Positions 1 through 7,887 of a stretch of 64,000 bases of DNA are shown here, in pieces (the stretch's first letter is position 1; each line of letters opens with the position of its first letter). The notes below the pieces were generated by a model, which was given only the letters and a program-made list of their open reading frames with translations, was not told where the DNA came from and ran no database searches. Source of the DNA: G965205525 sp965205525 (GTDB lineage: Bacteria > Pseudomonadota > Gammaproteobacteria > JABABF01); the NCBI GenBank assembly GCA_965205525.1, contig OZ242171.1, forward strand, positions 1,302,001 through 1,366,000, given 5' to 3'. Position numbers and translations under genes: made by a program.

Positions 1-1
1 A

Positions 2-70
2 ATCGCCGAGGCCGAGCAGGCTCGCGATGCGCGGCTTCGCATTATCCGGCAGATCCTGGGACGGGAATAG
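2..70 (+). CDS. C-terminal tail of a fourth giant-family protein (partial)
   Basis: Frame 2 is open from the window edge to a TAG at 68-70 and encodes a tail ending ARDARLRIIRQILGRE. This is nearly the same as the tail of the 4580-aa protein (ARAARLRIIQRLLGRE) and matches the tails of the other two giants (ARMRMIRQLLER and ARLRMIRQLLERE). The spacing to the stop is also the same. It is therefore very probably the 3' end of another family member lying to the left on the plus strand, convergent with argG, whose stop is 43 bases away. Only 22 codons are visible, so the rest of the protein is inferred. Confidence 0.75.
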   Translation: MAEAEQARDARLRIIRQILGRE

Positions 71-113
71 AGAACCGCAGGCAAGGGGGCGGGGGATCGC
101 CGAGAGCGCAGGC

Positions 114-1328
114 TTATTCCCCTTTCCTGCGCATAGCGGCCAGCCGCAGGCGGAGAGCGCTCAGCTGGATAAACCCCTCGGCATCGGCGGGCCTGTAGCT
201 GCCGGCATCGTCCTCAAAGGTGGCGACACTCTTGTCAAAGAGACTGTCCTCGGAAGAGCGCCCGGTAACGGCCACACAGCCCCGACACAGGGACAGGCGC
301 ACCCTGCCATTCACCCAACGCTGGGATTCATCAATGGCGGCCTGCAGCATGCGCCGCTCTGGCGACCACCAATAGCCGTTGTAGATCAGCGCAGCGTAGC
401 GCGGCATCAGTTCATCCTTCAGATGCGCTGTCTCCCGATCCAGGGTGAGGGATTCCATGGCGCGGTGCGCCTTGTACAGAATCGTCCCCCCCGGGGTTTC
501 GTAGCAGCCACGGGACTTCATTCCCACACAGCGGTTCTCAACGATATCCGCCCTGCCGATTCCGTGGCGCCCCCCCAGCTGGTTGAGACGCTCTAACAGG
601 AGGGCCGGGGACAGCTCCTCCCCGTCCAGCGCCACCGGGTCGCCCCCCTGGAAGCTGATCTCCAGAACAGCCCCCGCCGCCGCCGCACGGGCCGGGTCCT
701 CGGTCCAGCGCCACATATCCTCCTCCGGCGCCTGCCAGGGGTCCTCAAGGGGACCACCCTCGTAGGAGATATGCAGCAGGTTAGCATCCATGGAATAAGG
801 AGATCCCCCCTGACGCTTGTGCTCCACAGGAATGCCGCACTCCTCGCAGTAGGCCAGCACCTGCTCCCGGGAGCGCAGCTCCCACTCCCGCCAGGGCGCC
901 ACGATGCGCAGCTTCGGCGCCAGAGCATGGATGCCCAGCTCAAAGCGCACCTGATCGTTGCCCTTGCCGGTAGCTCCATGGGCAACTGCATCCGCCCCGG
1001 TGACACCGGCAACCTCCGCCAAGCGCTTGGCGATCAGGGGCCGGGCGATGGCGGTGCCCAGCAGGTACTCCCCCTCATACACCGCGTTGGCGCGAAACAT
1101 GGGAAACACATAGTCCCGGACAAAATCTTCGCGCAGGTCCTCAACATGAATTTCGCGCACCCCGAGGGCCGCCGCCTTGGCCCGGGCCGCCTCCACCTCC
1201 TCCCCCTGGCCGATATCGGCGGTGTAGGTGACCACCTCCGCACCGTAGTGCTCCTGCAGCCACTTGACGATGGCCGAGGTGTCCAAACCGCCGGAATAGG
1301 CGAGTACAACCTTGTTCAATTCTGGCAT
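114..1328 (-). CDS. argG: Argininosuccinate synthase
   Basis: Cytoplasmic enzyme joining citrulline and aspartate with ATP to form argininosuccinate, the penultimate step of arginine synthesis. The start region carries the ATP-pyrophosphatase P-loop AYSGGLDTS, followed by the family blocks HGATGKGNDQVRFE and SPYSMDANLLHISYEGG. At 404 aa it has normal length. I start it at the ATG at 1328 (MPELNKVV). The longer frame to 1361 would put the start almost on the expected transcription start of the TATAAT at 1370-1375. argD and argF lie 7 kb away on the other strand, so the pathway is split within this window. It is divergent from pyrC. Confidence 0.96.
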   Translation of the reverse strand: MPELNKVVLAYSGGLDTSAIVKWLQEHYGAEVVTYTADIGQGEEVEAARAKAAALGVREIHVEDLREDFVRDYVFPMFRANAVYEGEYLLGTAIARPLIAKRLAEVAGVTGADAVAHGATGKGNDQVRFELGIHALAPKLRIVAPWREWELRSREQVLAYCEECGIPVEHKRQGGSPYSMDANLLHISYEGGPLEDPWQAPEEDMWRWTEDPARAAAAGAVLEISFQGGDPVALDGEELSPALLLERLNQLGGRHGIGRADIVENRCVGMKSRGCYETPGGTILYKAHRAMESLTLDRETAHLKDELMPRYAALIYNGYWWSPERRMLQAAIDESQRWVNGRVRLSLCRGCVAVTGRSSEDSLFDKSVATFEDDAGSYRPADAEGFIQLSALRLRLAAMRRKGE

Positions 1329-1369
1329 GACAGCAGGGCGGCAGAACAAATTGTTCGGCAAAGTATGTC

Positions 1370-1375
1370 ATTATA
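1370..1375 (-). promoter_or_regulatory. Candidate -10 box of argG
   Basis: A perfect TATAAT lies on the minus strand 42 bases upstream of the chosen argG ATG. No good -35 hexamer is visible at 16-18 bases spacing, so an activator may assist or the match may be chance in this AT-richer divergent region. Confidence 0.45.
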
Positions 1376-1430
1376 GAGGGGTAATATTTTCTCCCCGGGA
1401 AATACCGGTGATCCTGCAAGTTTTCATTTG

Positions 1431-2477
1431 ATGGATGTCCTTACTCTCACCCGGCCCGATGACTGGCACCTGCACCTGCGCGACGGCGCGATGCTGGCAC
1501 GCACAGTGCCGGATGCCGCCGCCTGTTTTCGCCGCGCCCTGATCATGCCCAACCTGCCCGTACCGGTCGCCACGGCAAAAGGGATGAGCGCCTATCGCGA
1601 GCGCATCCTAAGCGCCGCCCAGGCGGCGGGAGTTCAGGACTTTGAGCCCTTGATGACCCTCTACCTGACCGATGACATGCCGCCGGAAGAGATCAGCCGT
1701 GCCCAGGCAGAGGGTGCAATCGCGGCAAAGTGGTACCCGGCAGGAGCCACCACCGGAGCCAGTGCGGGCATCGCGCATCCGAAAAAGCTGACACCCGTGC
1801 TGGAGGCGATGCAGGAGACGGGGCTGACTCTGTCGGTGCACGGCGAAGTCAGCAACCCTGAAATAGATGTATTTGATCGGGAGAAAATCTTTATAGATCG
1901 GCACCTCGCACCAGTGGCAGCGGATTTCCCCGCCCTCAGGATTGTGCTGGAGCACATTTCCACCCGGGAGGCGGCGGATTTCGTGGGGGAGGCACCGAGC
2001 ACAGTGGCTGCCACCATCACCGCCCACCACCTGCTCTACAACCGCAACGATCTGCTGGCAGATGGGCTGCGCCCGCACCACTACTGCAAGCCCGTGCTGA
2101 AGCGCGAGGGGCATCGGCAGGCACTGCTGTCCGCAGCGGCCAGCGGCAGTGCGAAATTCTTTCTCGGCACCGACTCGGCACCGCACCTTAAAGGGGAGAA
2201 AGAAGCCCCCTGCGGCTGCGCCGGCTGCTACACCTCCCCCTTTGCCATGGCACTGTACGCCGAGGCCTTTGCGAAAGTCGGTGCCCTGGCAAAGCTGGAG
2301 GGCTTTGCCAGCTTTCACGGTGCAGATTTCTACGGTCTGCCCCGCAACCGAAACACCATTCGCCTGGAACGCCGCAGCTGGCATATCCCTCTGCAGCTGG
2401 ACTGCGGCAAAGAAGAGCTAATCCCCCTGGGGGCAGGAGAGGAGCTGCAATGGCAGCTGATGCCGGTGTCAGCATGA
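1431..2477 (+). CDS. pyrC: Dihydroorotase
   Basis: Zinc enzyme of de novo pyrimidine synthesis that cyclises carbamoyl aspartate to dihydroorotate in the cytoplasm. Visible hallmarks are the metal ligands in HLHLRDG near the N-terminus, the carboxylated lysine region KWYPAGATT, HGEV, the EHIST block, and GTDSAPH near residue 250. The 348-aa length equals that of the class II E. coli enzyme. A TTG at 1428 directly precedes the ATG at 1431; I prefer the ATG. The stop overlaps the start of the RNase T gene (ATGA), so the two are translationally coupled. Confidence 0.96.
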   Translation: MDVLTLTRPDDWHLHLRDGAMLARTVPDAAACFRRALIMPNLPVPVATAKGMSAYRERILSAAQAAGVQDFEPLMTLYLTDDMPPEEISRAQAEGAIAAKWYPAGATTGASAGIAHPKKLTPVLEAMQETGLTLSVHGEVSNPEIDVFDREKIFIDRHLAPVAADFPALRIVLEHISTREAADFVGEAPSTVAATITAHHLLYNRNDLLADGLRPHHYCKPVLKREGHRQALLSAAASGSAKFFLGTDSAPHLKGEKEAPCGCAGCYTSPFAMALYAEAFAKVGALAKLEGFASFHGADFYGLPRNRNTIRLERRSWHIPLQLDCGKEELIPLGAGEELQWQLMPVSA

Positions 2478-3142
2478 ACCAGGCAATAGAAGACGCCCCT
2501 ATCAGCCGGCGCTTTCGCGGCTACCTGCCGGTGGTGGTGGATTTGGAGACCGGCGGCTTTAATGCCGCCACGGACGCGGTGCTGGAGGTGGCCATAGCGC
2601 CTTTGGACTTAGACACAGAGGGGCACCTGTCGTCGCAACAGGCGCTGGAATGGGCAGTGCTGCCCTTTGACGGTGCCAACCTTGAAGAATCTTCCCTTGA
2701 CTTCATCGGCATGGAAGACCCCTACAGTGAAAGACGCCAGGCAAAGGATGAGCGCCTGGTATTCGGCGACATGTTTCGCCGTGTGCGCAAGCTGGTATCC
2801 GAAAAAAACTGCAAGCGCGCCGTGCTGGTAGGACACAATGCGCATTTTGACCATTCTTTTATAATGGCGGCGGCGGCGCGATGCGGTCTCAAGCGCAATC
2901 CCTTTCATCCCTTCTCTGTGTTTGACACAGTGCCCCTGGCGGCCCTGGCCTTCGGGCAGACGGTGCTGGCCAAGGCTTGTATAGAGGCGGGCATCCCCTT
3001 TGACGACAGCGCCGCCCATTCCGCCCTCTACGACACCGAGAAAACCGCCGCCCTGTTCTGCACTATTATCAACCGCTGGCATGAGAAAATAGGCATTCCC
3101 GAAGCCGCGGATCTGGCATCTGCCGGTGACTTTTCCCACTGA
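2474..3142 (+). CDS. rnt: Ribonuclease T
   Basis: DEDDh-family 3'-5' exoribonuclease that trims the 3' ends of tRNAs and other stable RNAs. Exo I is seen as VVDLETGGFN (catalytic D and E), Exo II as VGHNAHFDHSF, and Exo III as HSALYDTEKTA (catalytic H and D). Starting at the ATG at 2474 gives 222 aa and an N-terminus that lines up with E. coli RNase T just before RFRG. The frame is open back to 2450, but that would add eight unconserved residues. It overlaps pyrC by four bases and is followed after four bases by the hydrolase gene. Confidence 0.94.
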   Translation: MNQAIEDAPISRRFRGYLPVVVDLETGGFNAATDAVLEVAIAPLDLDTEGHLSSQQALEWAVLPFDGANLEESSLDFIGMEDPYSERRQAKDERLVFGDMFRRVRKLVSEKNCKRAVLVGHNAHFDHSFIMAAAARCGLKRNPFHPFSVFDTVPLAALAFGQTVLAKACIEAGIPFDDSAAHSALYDTEKTAALFCTIINRWHEKIGIPEAADLASAGDFSH

Positions 3143-3146
3143 ATCC

Positions 3147-4316
3147 ATGCAGTTCAATTCCTCTTTGCCTCTTCTGTTATCCGCCCTCCTGCTGCTCCCC
3201 TGCCCCGCATCTGGCACAGATGCCCCGATCGGAGTGCCCGGCAGCCCCGAGGCAGCGGCAGTAAAACCGGCGCACCATGGGGAAAACGGCTTTCTCAACA
3301 TTTACGACGACCCCTTTGCACCCTTTGAGCGCATGCGTCTTCTCAGGGGCATGCGCATGTGGCAGAAGGAGCGCAAAAATTTTGCCAGCTGGAAAGACCA
3401 AGGACATCTGGTGCCCCAGGTATCCGCAGATCTAGACGCCATTCACTCCCCGGGCTCGGCACCTCAATTCACCTGGGTCGGCCATTCCACGGTCTTGGTG
3501 CAGTACCGGGGCATCAACCTGCTCACCGACCCGATCTTCTCCGAGCGCTGCTCCCCCTTCTCCTTCCTCGGCCCGAAGCGGGAGACCCCGCCGGCACTCG
3601 GAATAGAAGAGCTGCCGCCTATTGACTACGTGGTTATCTCCCACAACCACTACGACCACTTGGACAAACCGAGCGTGCGCGCCCTCGGAGACGGCCCCCT
3701 GTGGCTGGTGCCCCTCGGCTTTGGCACCTGGTTTGAAGAGGTCGGCATTGACCCGGCGCGGGTGCGGGAATTTGACTGGTGGCAGAGCCTTGACACCGGC
3801 AATGCTCTCATCACTGCCACCCCCTCCCAGCATTGGTCGGGGCGGGGGCTGCGTGATCGCAACAAAACCCTGTGGGCCTCCTGGCACATCAATATCGGAG
3901 CATTCTCCGTCTGGTTCGGGGGCGACACCGGCTACAACCCCTACCAATTCACAGAAATCGGCCAGCGGCTGCCCCCTGCCGATCTCGCCATAATCCCTAT
4001 CGGCGCCTATCTGCCACGAAAATTCATGCGCCCCAGCCATGTGGACCCGGAGGGGGCGGTGCAGATTTTTGAGGACATAGGCGCCCGCTACGCCATCGGC
4101 GTGCATTGGGGCACGTTCCAGCTCTCCGGCGAGGCCATCAATGCTCCCATCGTTGACTTAGCGACAGCTCTTCGCGGGAAAAACCTGCCCGCAGACGTAT
4201 TTGATGCGCCGCTTTTGGGACAGACCCGCAGCCTGCCCCACCCAGGGAAGGACAGGGAAATCGCCTGGCTGCATGCCGAGCAGCAAGAGCTTGGCAAAAC
4301 GGAGCCAAGCTGGTGA
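3147..4316 (+). CDS. Exported metallo-beta-lactamase-fold hydrolase (NAPE-PLD-like)
   Basis: The ATG at 3147 gives 389 aa with an N-terminal hydrophobic export signal (LPLLLSALLLLPCPASG). The Cys after LLP could be a poor lipobox, so a lipoprotein is possible. The metal-binding signature HNHYDHLD is followed by the family blocks FTWVGHSTVLVQ, LLTDPIFSERCSPF, TPSQHWSGRG, WFGGDTGY and GVHWGTFQLS. This is the pattern of the NAPE-hydrolysing phospholipase D / UlaG-like branch. Cleavage of a phosphodiester in the periplasm or envelope is inferred from the family; the substrate is unknown. It sits four bases after rnt and overlaps the next gene by GTGA. Confidence 0.85.
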   Translation: MQFNSSLPLLLSALLLLPCPASGTDAPIGVPGSPEAAAVKPAHHGENGFLNIYDDPFAPFERMRLLRGMRMWQKERKNFASWKDQGHLVPQVSADLDAIHSPGSAPQFTWVGHSTVLVQYRGINLLTDPIFSERCSPFSFLGPKRETPPALGIEELPPIDYVVISHNHYDHLDKPSVRALGDGPLWLVPLGFGTWFEEVGIDPARVREFDWWQSLDTGNALITATPSQHWSGRGLRDRNKTLWASWHINIGAFSVWFGGDTGYNPYQFTEIGQRLPPADLAIIPIGAYLPRKFMRPSHVDPEGAVQIFEDIGARYAIGVHWGTFQLSGEAINAPIVDLATALRGKNLPADVFDAPLLGQTRSLPHPGKDREIAWLHAEQQELGKTEPSW

Positions 4317-4936
4317 AATATCCAGTCGGCCCCGGCGCCGACGAGCCCTTTCGCGCCTTCACCCTGAAGGCCAGCGGCCGTACGGCGGCTATTGAGCTGC
4401 AAGTGCGCATCACCGCCCCGAACCTGGACCAGCCGTCGGTGGAGGCCCGCACGATATGGAGTATTGCCACCCCCCGCTCCCAGATCTCCACCGCGGTGGC
4501 GGAGGCCCTGGGACTGCCGGTACAGGCGGCGGCGGACGGCACGGACTGCTGCAAGGTGGACATCCACCTGCCCAACCGAATTCGCTGCGCCGGGGTGGAG
4601 GCCAGCGTGCATGAAAAGGCCGCCCTGTCGGGCCGGGACTGTATCATCGGCATGGATATCATCTCCTTGGGCGATGTATCCATGACCCACGCGGGGGGAA
4701 ACACCCAGTTCTCCTTCCGCATCCCGGCCTTGGGCGGCACAGACTACGTGGAGGAGCACAAGCTCCTCACCGGTGCCGCCGTCCCGCCGGCCCCCGTCCC
4801 CAGCCCCCCGGCACGGCGCACGGCGGGGCATGTGGTCCCGGCCACCCGGGACCAGCCCTGCCCCTGCGGCAGCGGCAAGAAACACAAGAACTGCTGCGGG
4901 CGCCACAATCGGTCCAAGGGGCGCTCGCGCAAGTAG
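4313..4936 (+). CDS. Retropepsin-like domain with degenerate active site plus SEC-C motif
   Basis: A 207-aa protein with a GTG start overlapping the upstream stop. Residues about 45-125 have the layout of a retroviral-type aspartic protease fold: a strand and loop WSIATPRSQIS, then AVAEALGLP, and later CIIGMDIISLG, which matches the family's second hallmark. At the catalytic D-T-G position the sequence reads S-I-A, so the Asp and Gly are lost. A Pro-rich linker follows, then a C-terminal SEC-C zinc motif CPCGSGKKHKNCCG and a basic tail. It is probably a non-catalytic binding protein; the SEC-C motif suggests contact with SecB, the ribosome or nucleic acid. Function is unknown. Confidence 0.75.
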   Translation: MKYPVGPGADEPFRAFTLKASGRTAAIELQVRITAPNLDQPSVEARTIWSIATPRSQISTAVAEALGLPVQAAADGTDCCKVDIHLPNRIRCAGVEASVHEKAALSGRDCIIGMDIISLGDVSMTHAGGNTQFSFRIPALGGTDYVEEHKLLTGAAVPPAPVPSPPARRTAGHVVPATRDQPCPCGSGKKHKNCCGRHNRSKGRSRK

Positions 4937-4964
4937 CCCCCGGCGTACAGCCGGTGTGCGCTGC

Positions 4965-4970
4965 AGAAGG
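4965..4970 (+). promoter_or_regulatory. Shine-Dalgarno site implying an ATT start
   Basis: AGAAGG lies eight bases before an ATT at 4979, in frame with the flavoprotein below. No ATG, GTG or TTG occurs in this frame between the preceding stop (4934-4936) and 5039. The motif therefore decides the start. Confidence 0.55.
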
Positions 4971-4978
4971 AAAAATCT

Positions 4979-5917
4979 ATTCCCGCAAACCGCGTCCTGC
5001 AGCACCTCGGGTGCCGCTATCCGATTCTGCAATCGCCGATGGGCTGGATCGCCCGCTTTCAGCTAGCCTCGGCGGTAAGCCGGGCCGGCGGTTTCGGCAT
5101 GGTGGAAACCTCCTCCGGGGAGGTGGAAAACTGCCTTCGGGAGATACGCCGGATGCAGGCCGAAGTGGAGGAGCCCTTCGGTGTCAACCTGCCGCTATTG
5201 CTGCTGCGGGACCAGCGCATGCTAAAAGCCGTGGTGGACGCGGGGGTGCGCTTTGTCACCACCTCGGCGGGAGACCCGACGAAGTACCTGCCCCGCCTGA
5301 AAGATGCCGGGATCACCATCTATCATTCCGTGGCTACCCTAAAGATGGCCGAGCGAGCCATCGCCGCCGGGGTGGACGGCCTAGTGGCAGAGGGACATGA
5401 AGGGGCAGGTTTTAAGAACCCGGCGGCGGTTTCCACCCTGGTGCTGCTGCGCGCCGTGCGCAGTCGGAGCGACATTCCGATGATCGCAGCGGGGGGTATC
5501 GCAGACGGCTATGGGATAGCGGCCGCCTTCGCCGCCGGGGCCGAGGGGGTCCAGATGGGCACCCGTTTCCTCGCGAGCCAGGAGAGCCCGGTGCACGGCA
5601 ACTACAAACAGGCCATCCTGGATGCCGCCGAGACCGGCACCCTGACCATCAACGAAAGGGGACGCCCGATGATGCGGGTGCTGCGCACCGCAAAAGCGGA
5701 GGGCATCGGTCCCGGGCCGATGCCTGAAGACACCTTGGAGGCCATTCAGCGCCTGTATTTTGAAGGAGCGATGGAAGACAGCGTGGCACTGGCGGGACAG
5801 TCGGCGGGGCTGGTGCAAGACCTGCCGACTGTGGCGGAGATCATGGAGCGCATGGTGGCGGAATTCTTTGCCGCCCAGCAGGCAAGTGCGGAGCGGGCAC
5901 TGGAGAAAAAGTTCTAA
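4979..5917 (+). CDS. Nitronate monooxygenase-family flavoprotein with probable ATT start
   Basis: FMN-dependent TIM-barrel protein of the nitronate monooxygenase / 2-nitropropane dioxygenase family, which oxidises alkyl nitronates; FabK enoyl reductases are close relatives. The N-terminal block LGCRYPILQSPMGWIA, GLVAEGHEGAG, IPMIAAGGIADG and GVQMGTRFLAS (the phosphate-binding end of the barrel) are all present. The first ATG (5039) falls inside the N-terminal block and would remove the first beta-strand. The frame is open upstream but has no standard start. An ATT at 4979 preceded by AGAAGG gives 312 aa, normal for the family. It is last in the pyrC run. The substrate is not predictable. Confidence 0.85.
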   Translation: MPANRVLQHLGCRYPILQSPMGWIARFQLASAVSRAGGFGMVETSSGEVENCLREIRRMQAEVEEPFGVNLPLLLLRDQRMLKAVVDAGVRFVTTSAGDPTKYLPRLKDAGITIYHSVATLKMAERAIAAGVDGLVAEGHEGAGFKNPAAVSTLVLLRAVRSRSDIPMIAAGGIADGYGIAAAFAAGAEGVQMGTRFLASQESPVHGNYKQAILDAAETGTLTINERGRPMMRVLRTAKAEGIGPGPMPEDTLEAIQRLYFEGAMEDSVALAGQSAGLVQDLPTVAEIMERMVAEFFAAQQASAERALEKKF

Positions 5918-5928
5918 GAGGCAAACCG

Positions 5929-5947
5929 GCGGGCAGCTCGTGCCCGC
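5929..5947 (+). terminator. Possible terminator hairpin after the flavoprotein gene
   Basis: GCGGGC and GCCCGC form a six-base-pair stem with a seven-base loop, 12 bases after the stop. No T-run follows, so intrinsic termination is uncertain. Nothing else stands out in the rest of 5918-6077 between these convergent genes. Confidence 0.3.
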
Positions 5948-6077
5948 TTGATAAAACCAGCTCCGCCCACGCACCGGCACGGCTCGCACCCCCCTCGGCA
6001 ACTGAGATCTGGCCAGCGGCATTCGCACTGTGCAGCAGAGCTGTCGGGCAGCGGTCCGCTGAAAACCACGTGGGACT

Positions 6078-6773
6078 CTAGCTGCGAGAGGCATGACTCG
6101 GGTCGGGCGGCTTCTCTAAACCGGCGATTACATGCTGCTCCCGCCGGGCCGCTGCCATCCATTCGTACATCGCCGGATGCGCCAGCACCGTATCTCGGTA
6201 AACAGCGGACACCTCGTCTAAAGGCACGCCGTAGGTGAGGAAACGGGAGGCCACCGGCGCATACATGGCATCGGCGATAGAAAAGTTCCCGAAGAGCCAG
6301 GGCCCGCCCTGCCCATGGCGGGCCCGGCAATGGCGCCACAGGGCTGTGATGCGGTCAATCTCTCTCTGCACCGCCTCCCCCGGGGAAAAATTTTCAAAGA
6401 CCTCGCGGCAATTCATGGGCAGCTCCCGACGCAGCCTGCTAAAACTGGAATGCATCTCGGCGGAAACCGAGCGGGCCGCTGCCCGGGCCTCGGCATCTTC
6501 AGGCCAAGGACGAGAGTCCGGGTGCTGCTCTGCCAAGTGCTCCAGAATCGCCAGAGAATCCCATATTCGGCGATCCCCCTCACACAGCACCGGCACCTTG
6601 CCGCCGGAGAACAGCGCAAGAAGGCGTCGGTTGCTCTCGGGCAGGCCGAGATGGAGCACCTCCTCCCGAAAAGGCAGTCCGGCATGCTTCATAAACAGCC
6701 ACGGGCGCAGCGACCAGGAGGAATAGTTGCAGCTGCCGATGACCAGCAGCCGCTCGGGAGAGGAAGCGGACAT
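6078..6773 (-). CDS. Glutathione S-transferase family protein
   Basis: A 231-aa cytosolic GST. The thioredoxin-fold N-terminal half begins LLVIGSCNYSSWSLRPW, where the Ser in NYSSWS is the likely glutathione-activating residue, and continues to the cis-Pro block GKVPVL and the glutathione-binding DSLAILEHLAEQ. An all-helical C-terminal domain follows (FSIADAMYAPV, the usual N-capping motif). I start at the ATG at 6773. A longer frame begins at 6785, but it adds only four residues. It is convergent with the flavoprotein gene and divergent from the SnoaL-like gene. The substrate is unknown. Confidence 0.88.
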   Translation of the reverse strand: MSASSPERLLVIGSCNYSSWSLRPWLFMKHAGLPFREEVLHLGLPESNRRLLALFSGGKVPVLCEGDRRIWDSLAILEHLAEQHPDSRPWPEDAEARAAARSVSAEMHSSFSRLRRELPMNCREVFENFSPGEAVQREIDRITALWRHCRARHGQGGPWLFGNFSIADAMYAPVASRFLTYGVPLDEVSAVYRDTVLAHPAMYEWMAAARREQHVIAGLEKPPDPSHASRS

Positions 6774-6844
6774 GACGGATACCAAAAATCTTCTTTCAGG
6801 GGATACTATAAGATCGTATTACAGCCGCAAAGGGGGTACTCGCC

Positions 6845-7288
6845 ATGAGCGACCTGCAAAAGAACAAAGAGATGGTGCGACAATTCTGGTCGGACCTCTA
6901 CGAGAAAAGAGACTACGACAAGGTGGGGGAATACTTCGCCGAAGACGGCCTGTACCGGGATATCGCCGCCCCGGATGGAGGAGCCCGGGGACCGAAAGCC
7001 ATCGCCAAGCGGCTGAAGATAGGGCTTTCGGTGATCGACAAGCATGTGCACCATCTGCACCATATGGTGGCCGAGGGAAACGTCGTGATCACCGTGCACA
7101 CCGAGGACTGGCACTTTCGCACCGGCGAGGTGGTGCCCCTGCCCTTCGTTTCAGTGCAGGTCCTGAACGAGGACGGCAAAATCAAGGAGTGGAGCGACTA
7201 CTGGGACCTCAATACGCTGATGGGGGGTGCCCCCCAATGGTGGCTGGACCACATCGCCAAGTTCAGCGAAGAGGATTTTGATAAGTAA
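6845..7288 (+). CDS. SnoaL / limonene-epoxide hydrolase-like (NTF2-fold) protein
   Basis: A 147-aa single-domain protein of the cone-shaped NTF2-like fold. It starts with the usual helix (NKEMVRQFWSDLYEKRDYDKVGEYFAEDGLYRD), has a His-rich middle (HVHHLHHMV) and ends its sheet with KIKEWSDYWDLNTL, a typical SnoaL / limonene-1,2-epoxide hydrolase strand. Family members are polyketide cyclases, epoxide hydrolases or ligand binders, so the reaction cannot be assigned. The ATG follows AGGGGG at eight bases. A TATAAG at 6807-6812 could serve as its -10. It is a single-gene unit. Confidence 0.75.
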   Translation: MSDLQKNKEMVRQFWSDLYEKRDYDKVGEYFAEDGLYRDIAAPDGGARGPKAIAKRLKIGLSVIDKHVHHLHHMVAEGNVVITVHTEDWHFRTGEVVPLPFVSVQVLNEDGKIKEWSDYWDLNTLMGGAPQWWLDHIAKFSEEDFDK

Positions 7289-7304
7289 ACGCAGCAGCTG
7301 CGTT
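7288..7304 (+). terminator. Perfect inverted repeat at the SnoaL-like stop codon
   Basis: AACGCAGC-A-GCTGCGTT begins at the last base of the stop codon. As RNA it can fold with six to eight paired bases, but there is no T-run, so termination is only possible. Confidence 0.35.
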
Positions 7305-7342
7305 ATGCAAAGTGCTGCCGGCAGCCTCTGTCCGCACTCTGC

Positions 7343-7371
7343 TTGACAGGTATCGGCCCTTGGACTACCTT
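7343..7371 (+). promoter_or_regulatory. Sigma-70 promoter of bfr
   Basis: A perfect -35 TTGACA at 7343-7348 is followed, after exactly 17 bases, by TACCTT at 7366-7371. Transcription would begin near 7378 and give a leader of about 26 bases carrying the GGAGG site. No obvious Fur box was seen. Confidence 0.65.
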
Positions 7372-7403
7372 GCCCCCATTCACACAGTGCCGGAGGAAAT
7401 GCC

Positions 7404-7865
7404 GTGAAAGGAAAGCGATCTGTGCTGGGCTTCCTGAACAAGGTGCTGGCCAATGAACTGATGGCCATTCACCAGTATTTCCTGCATTCGCGGATGCTGA
7501 AGAACTGGGGCTTCGGAAAGCTCGCCGAGCACGAGTACGGTGAATCCGTGGATGAAATGAAGCATGCCGACCGCCTGGTGGAAAGGCTGCTGCTCTTAGA
7601 GGGCGTGCCGGATATGCATCTTGGAAAAATCGCCGTCGGCACCGACGTGCCGAGCATTCTGCAATACGACCTCCAGCTGGAGAACAAGGCCATGCCCGCG
7701 CTGCGGGAAGGCATCGTCTGCTGCGAAAAAAACAGCGATTTTGTCAGTCGCAACCTGCTGCGAGAAATCTTGGACTCCGAGGAAGAGCACGTGGACTGGC
7801 TGGAAACCCAGCTGGAACTGATTGAAAAGACCGGCCTGGAAAACTACCTGCAATCCAGCATATAG
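7404..7865 (+). CDS. bfr: Bacterioferritin
   Basis: A 153-aa iron-storage ferritin that assembles into 24-mers, with a di-iron ferroxidase centre and haem at the dimer interface. Ferroxidase ligands appear in order: the Glu in LANELMAIHQYF, EYGESVDEMKHAD (Glu plus the Met expected to bind haem, and His), QLENKAMPA and DSEEEHVDWLE. The length is typical (E. coli 158). Translation starts at GTG 7404 behind GGAGG. The overlapping ATG at 7399 is followed at once by a stop. It has its own promoter and no bacterioferritin-associated ferredoxin gene beside it. Confidence 0.93.
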   Translation: MKGKRSVLGFLNKVLANELMAIHQYFLHSRMLKNWGFGKLAEHEYGESVDEMKHADRLVERLLLLEGVPDMHLGKIAVGTDVPSILQYDLQLENKAMPALREGIVCCEKNSDFVSRNLLREILDSEEEHVDWLETQLELIEKTGLENYLQSSI

Positions 7866-7887
7866 GGGACGGTCGGCATCTTGCCAC

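Noticed and set aside
4954..5400. Alternative plus-strand frame overlapping the flavoprotein start
   Set aside because: It has a GTG start but no conserved sequence. The flavoprotein family motifs are all in the other frame.
4979..5917. Enoyl-ACP reductase FabK
   Set aside because: The family is related and cannot be fully excluded, but the conserved N-terminus and lack of fatty-acid gene context favour the broader nitronate monooxygenase group.
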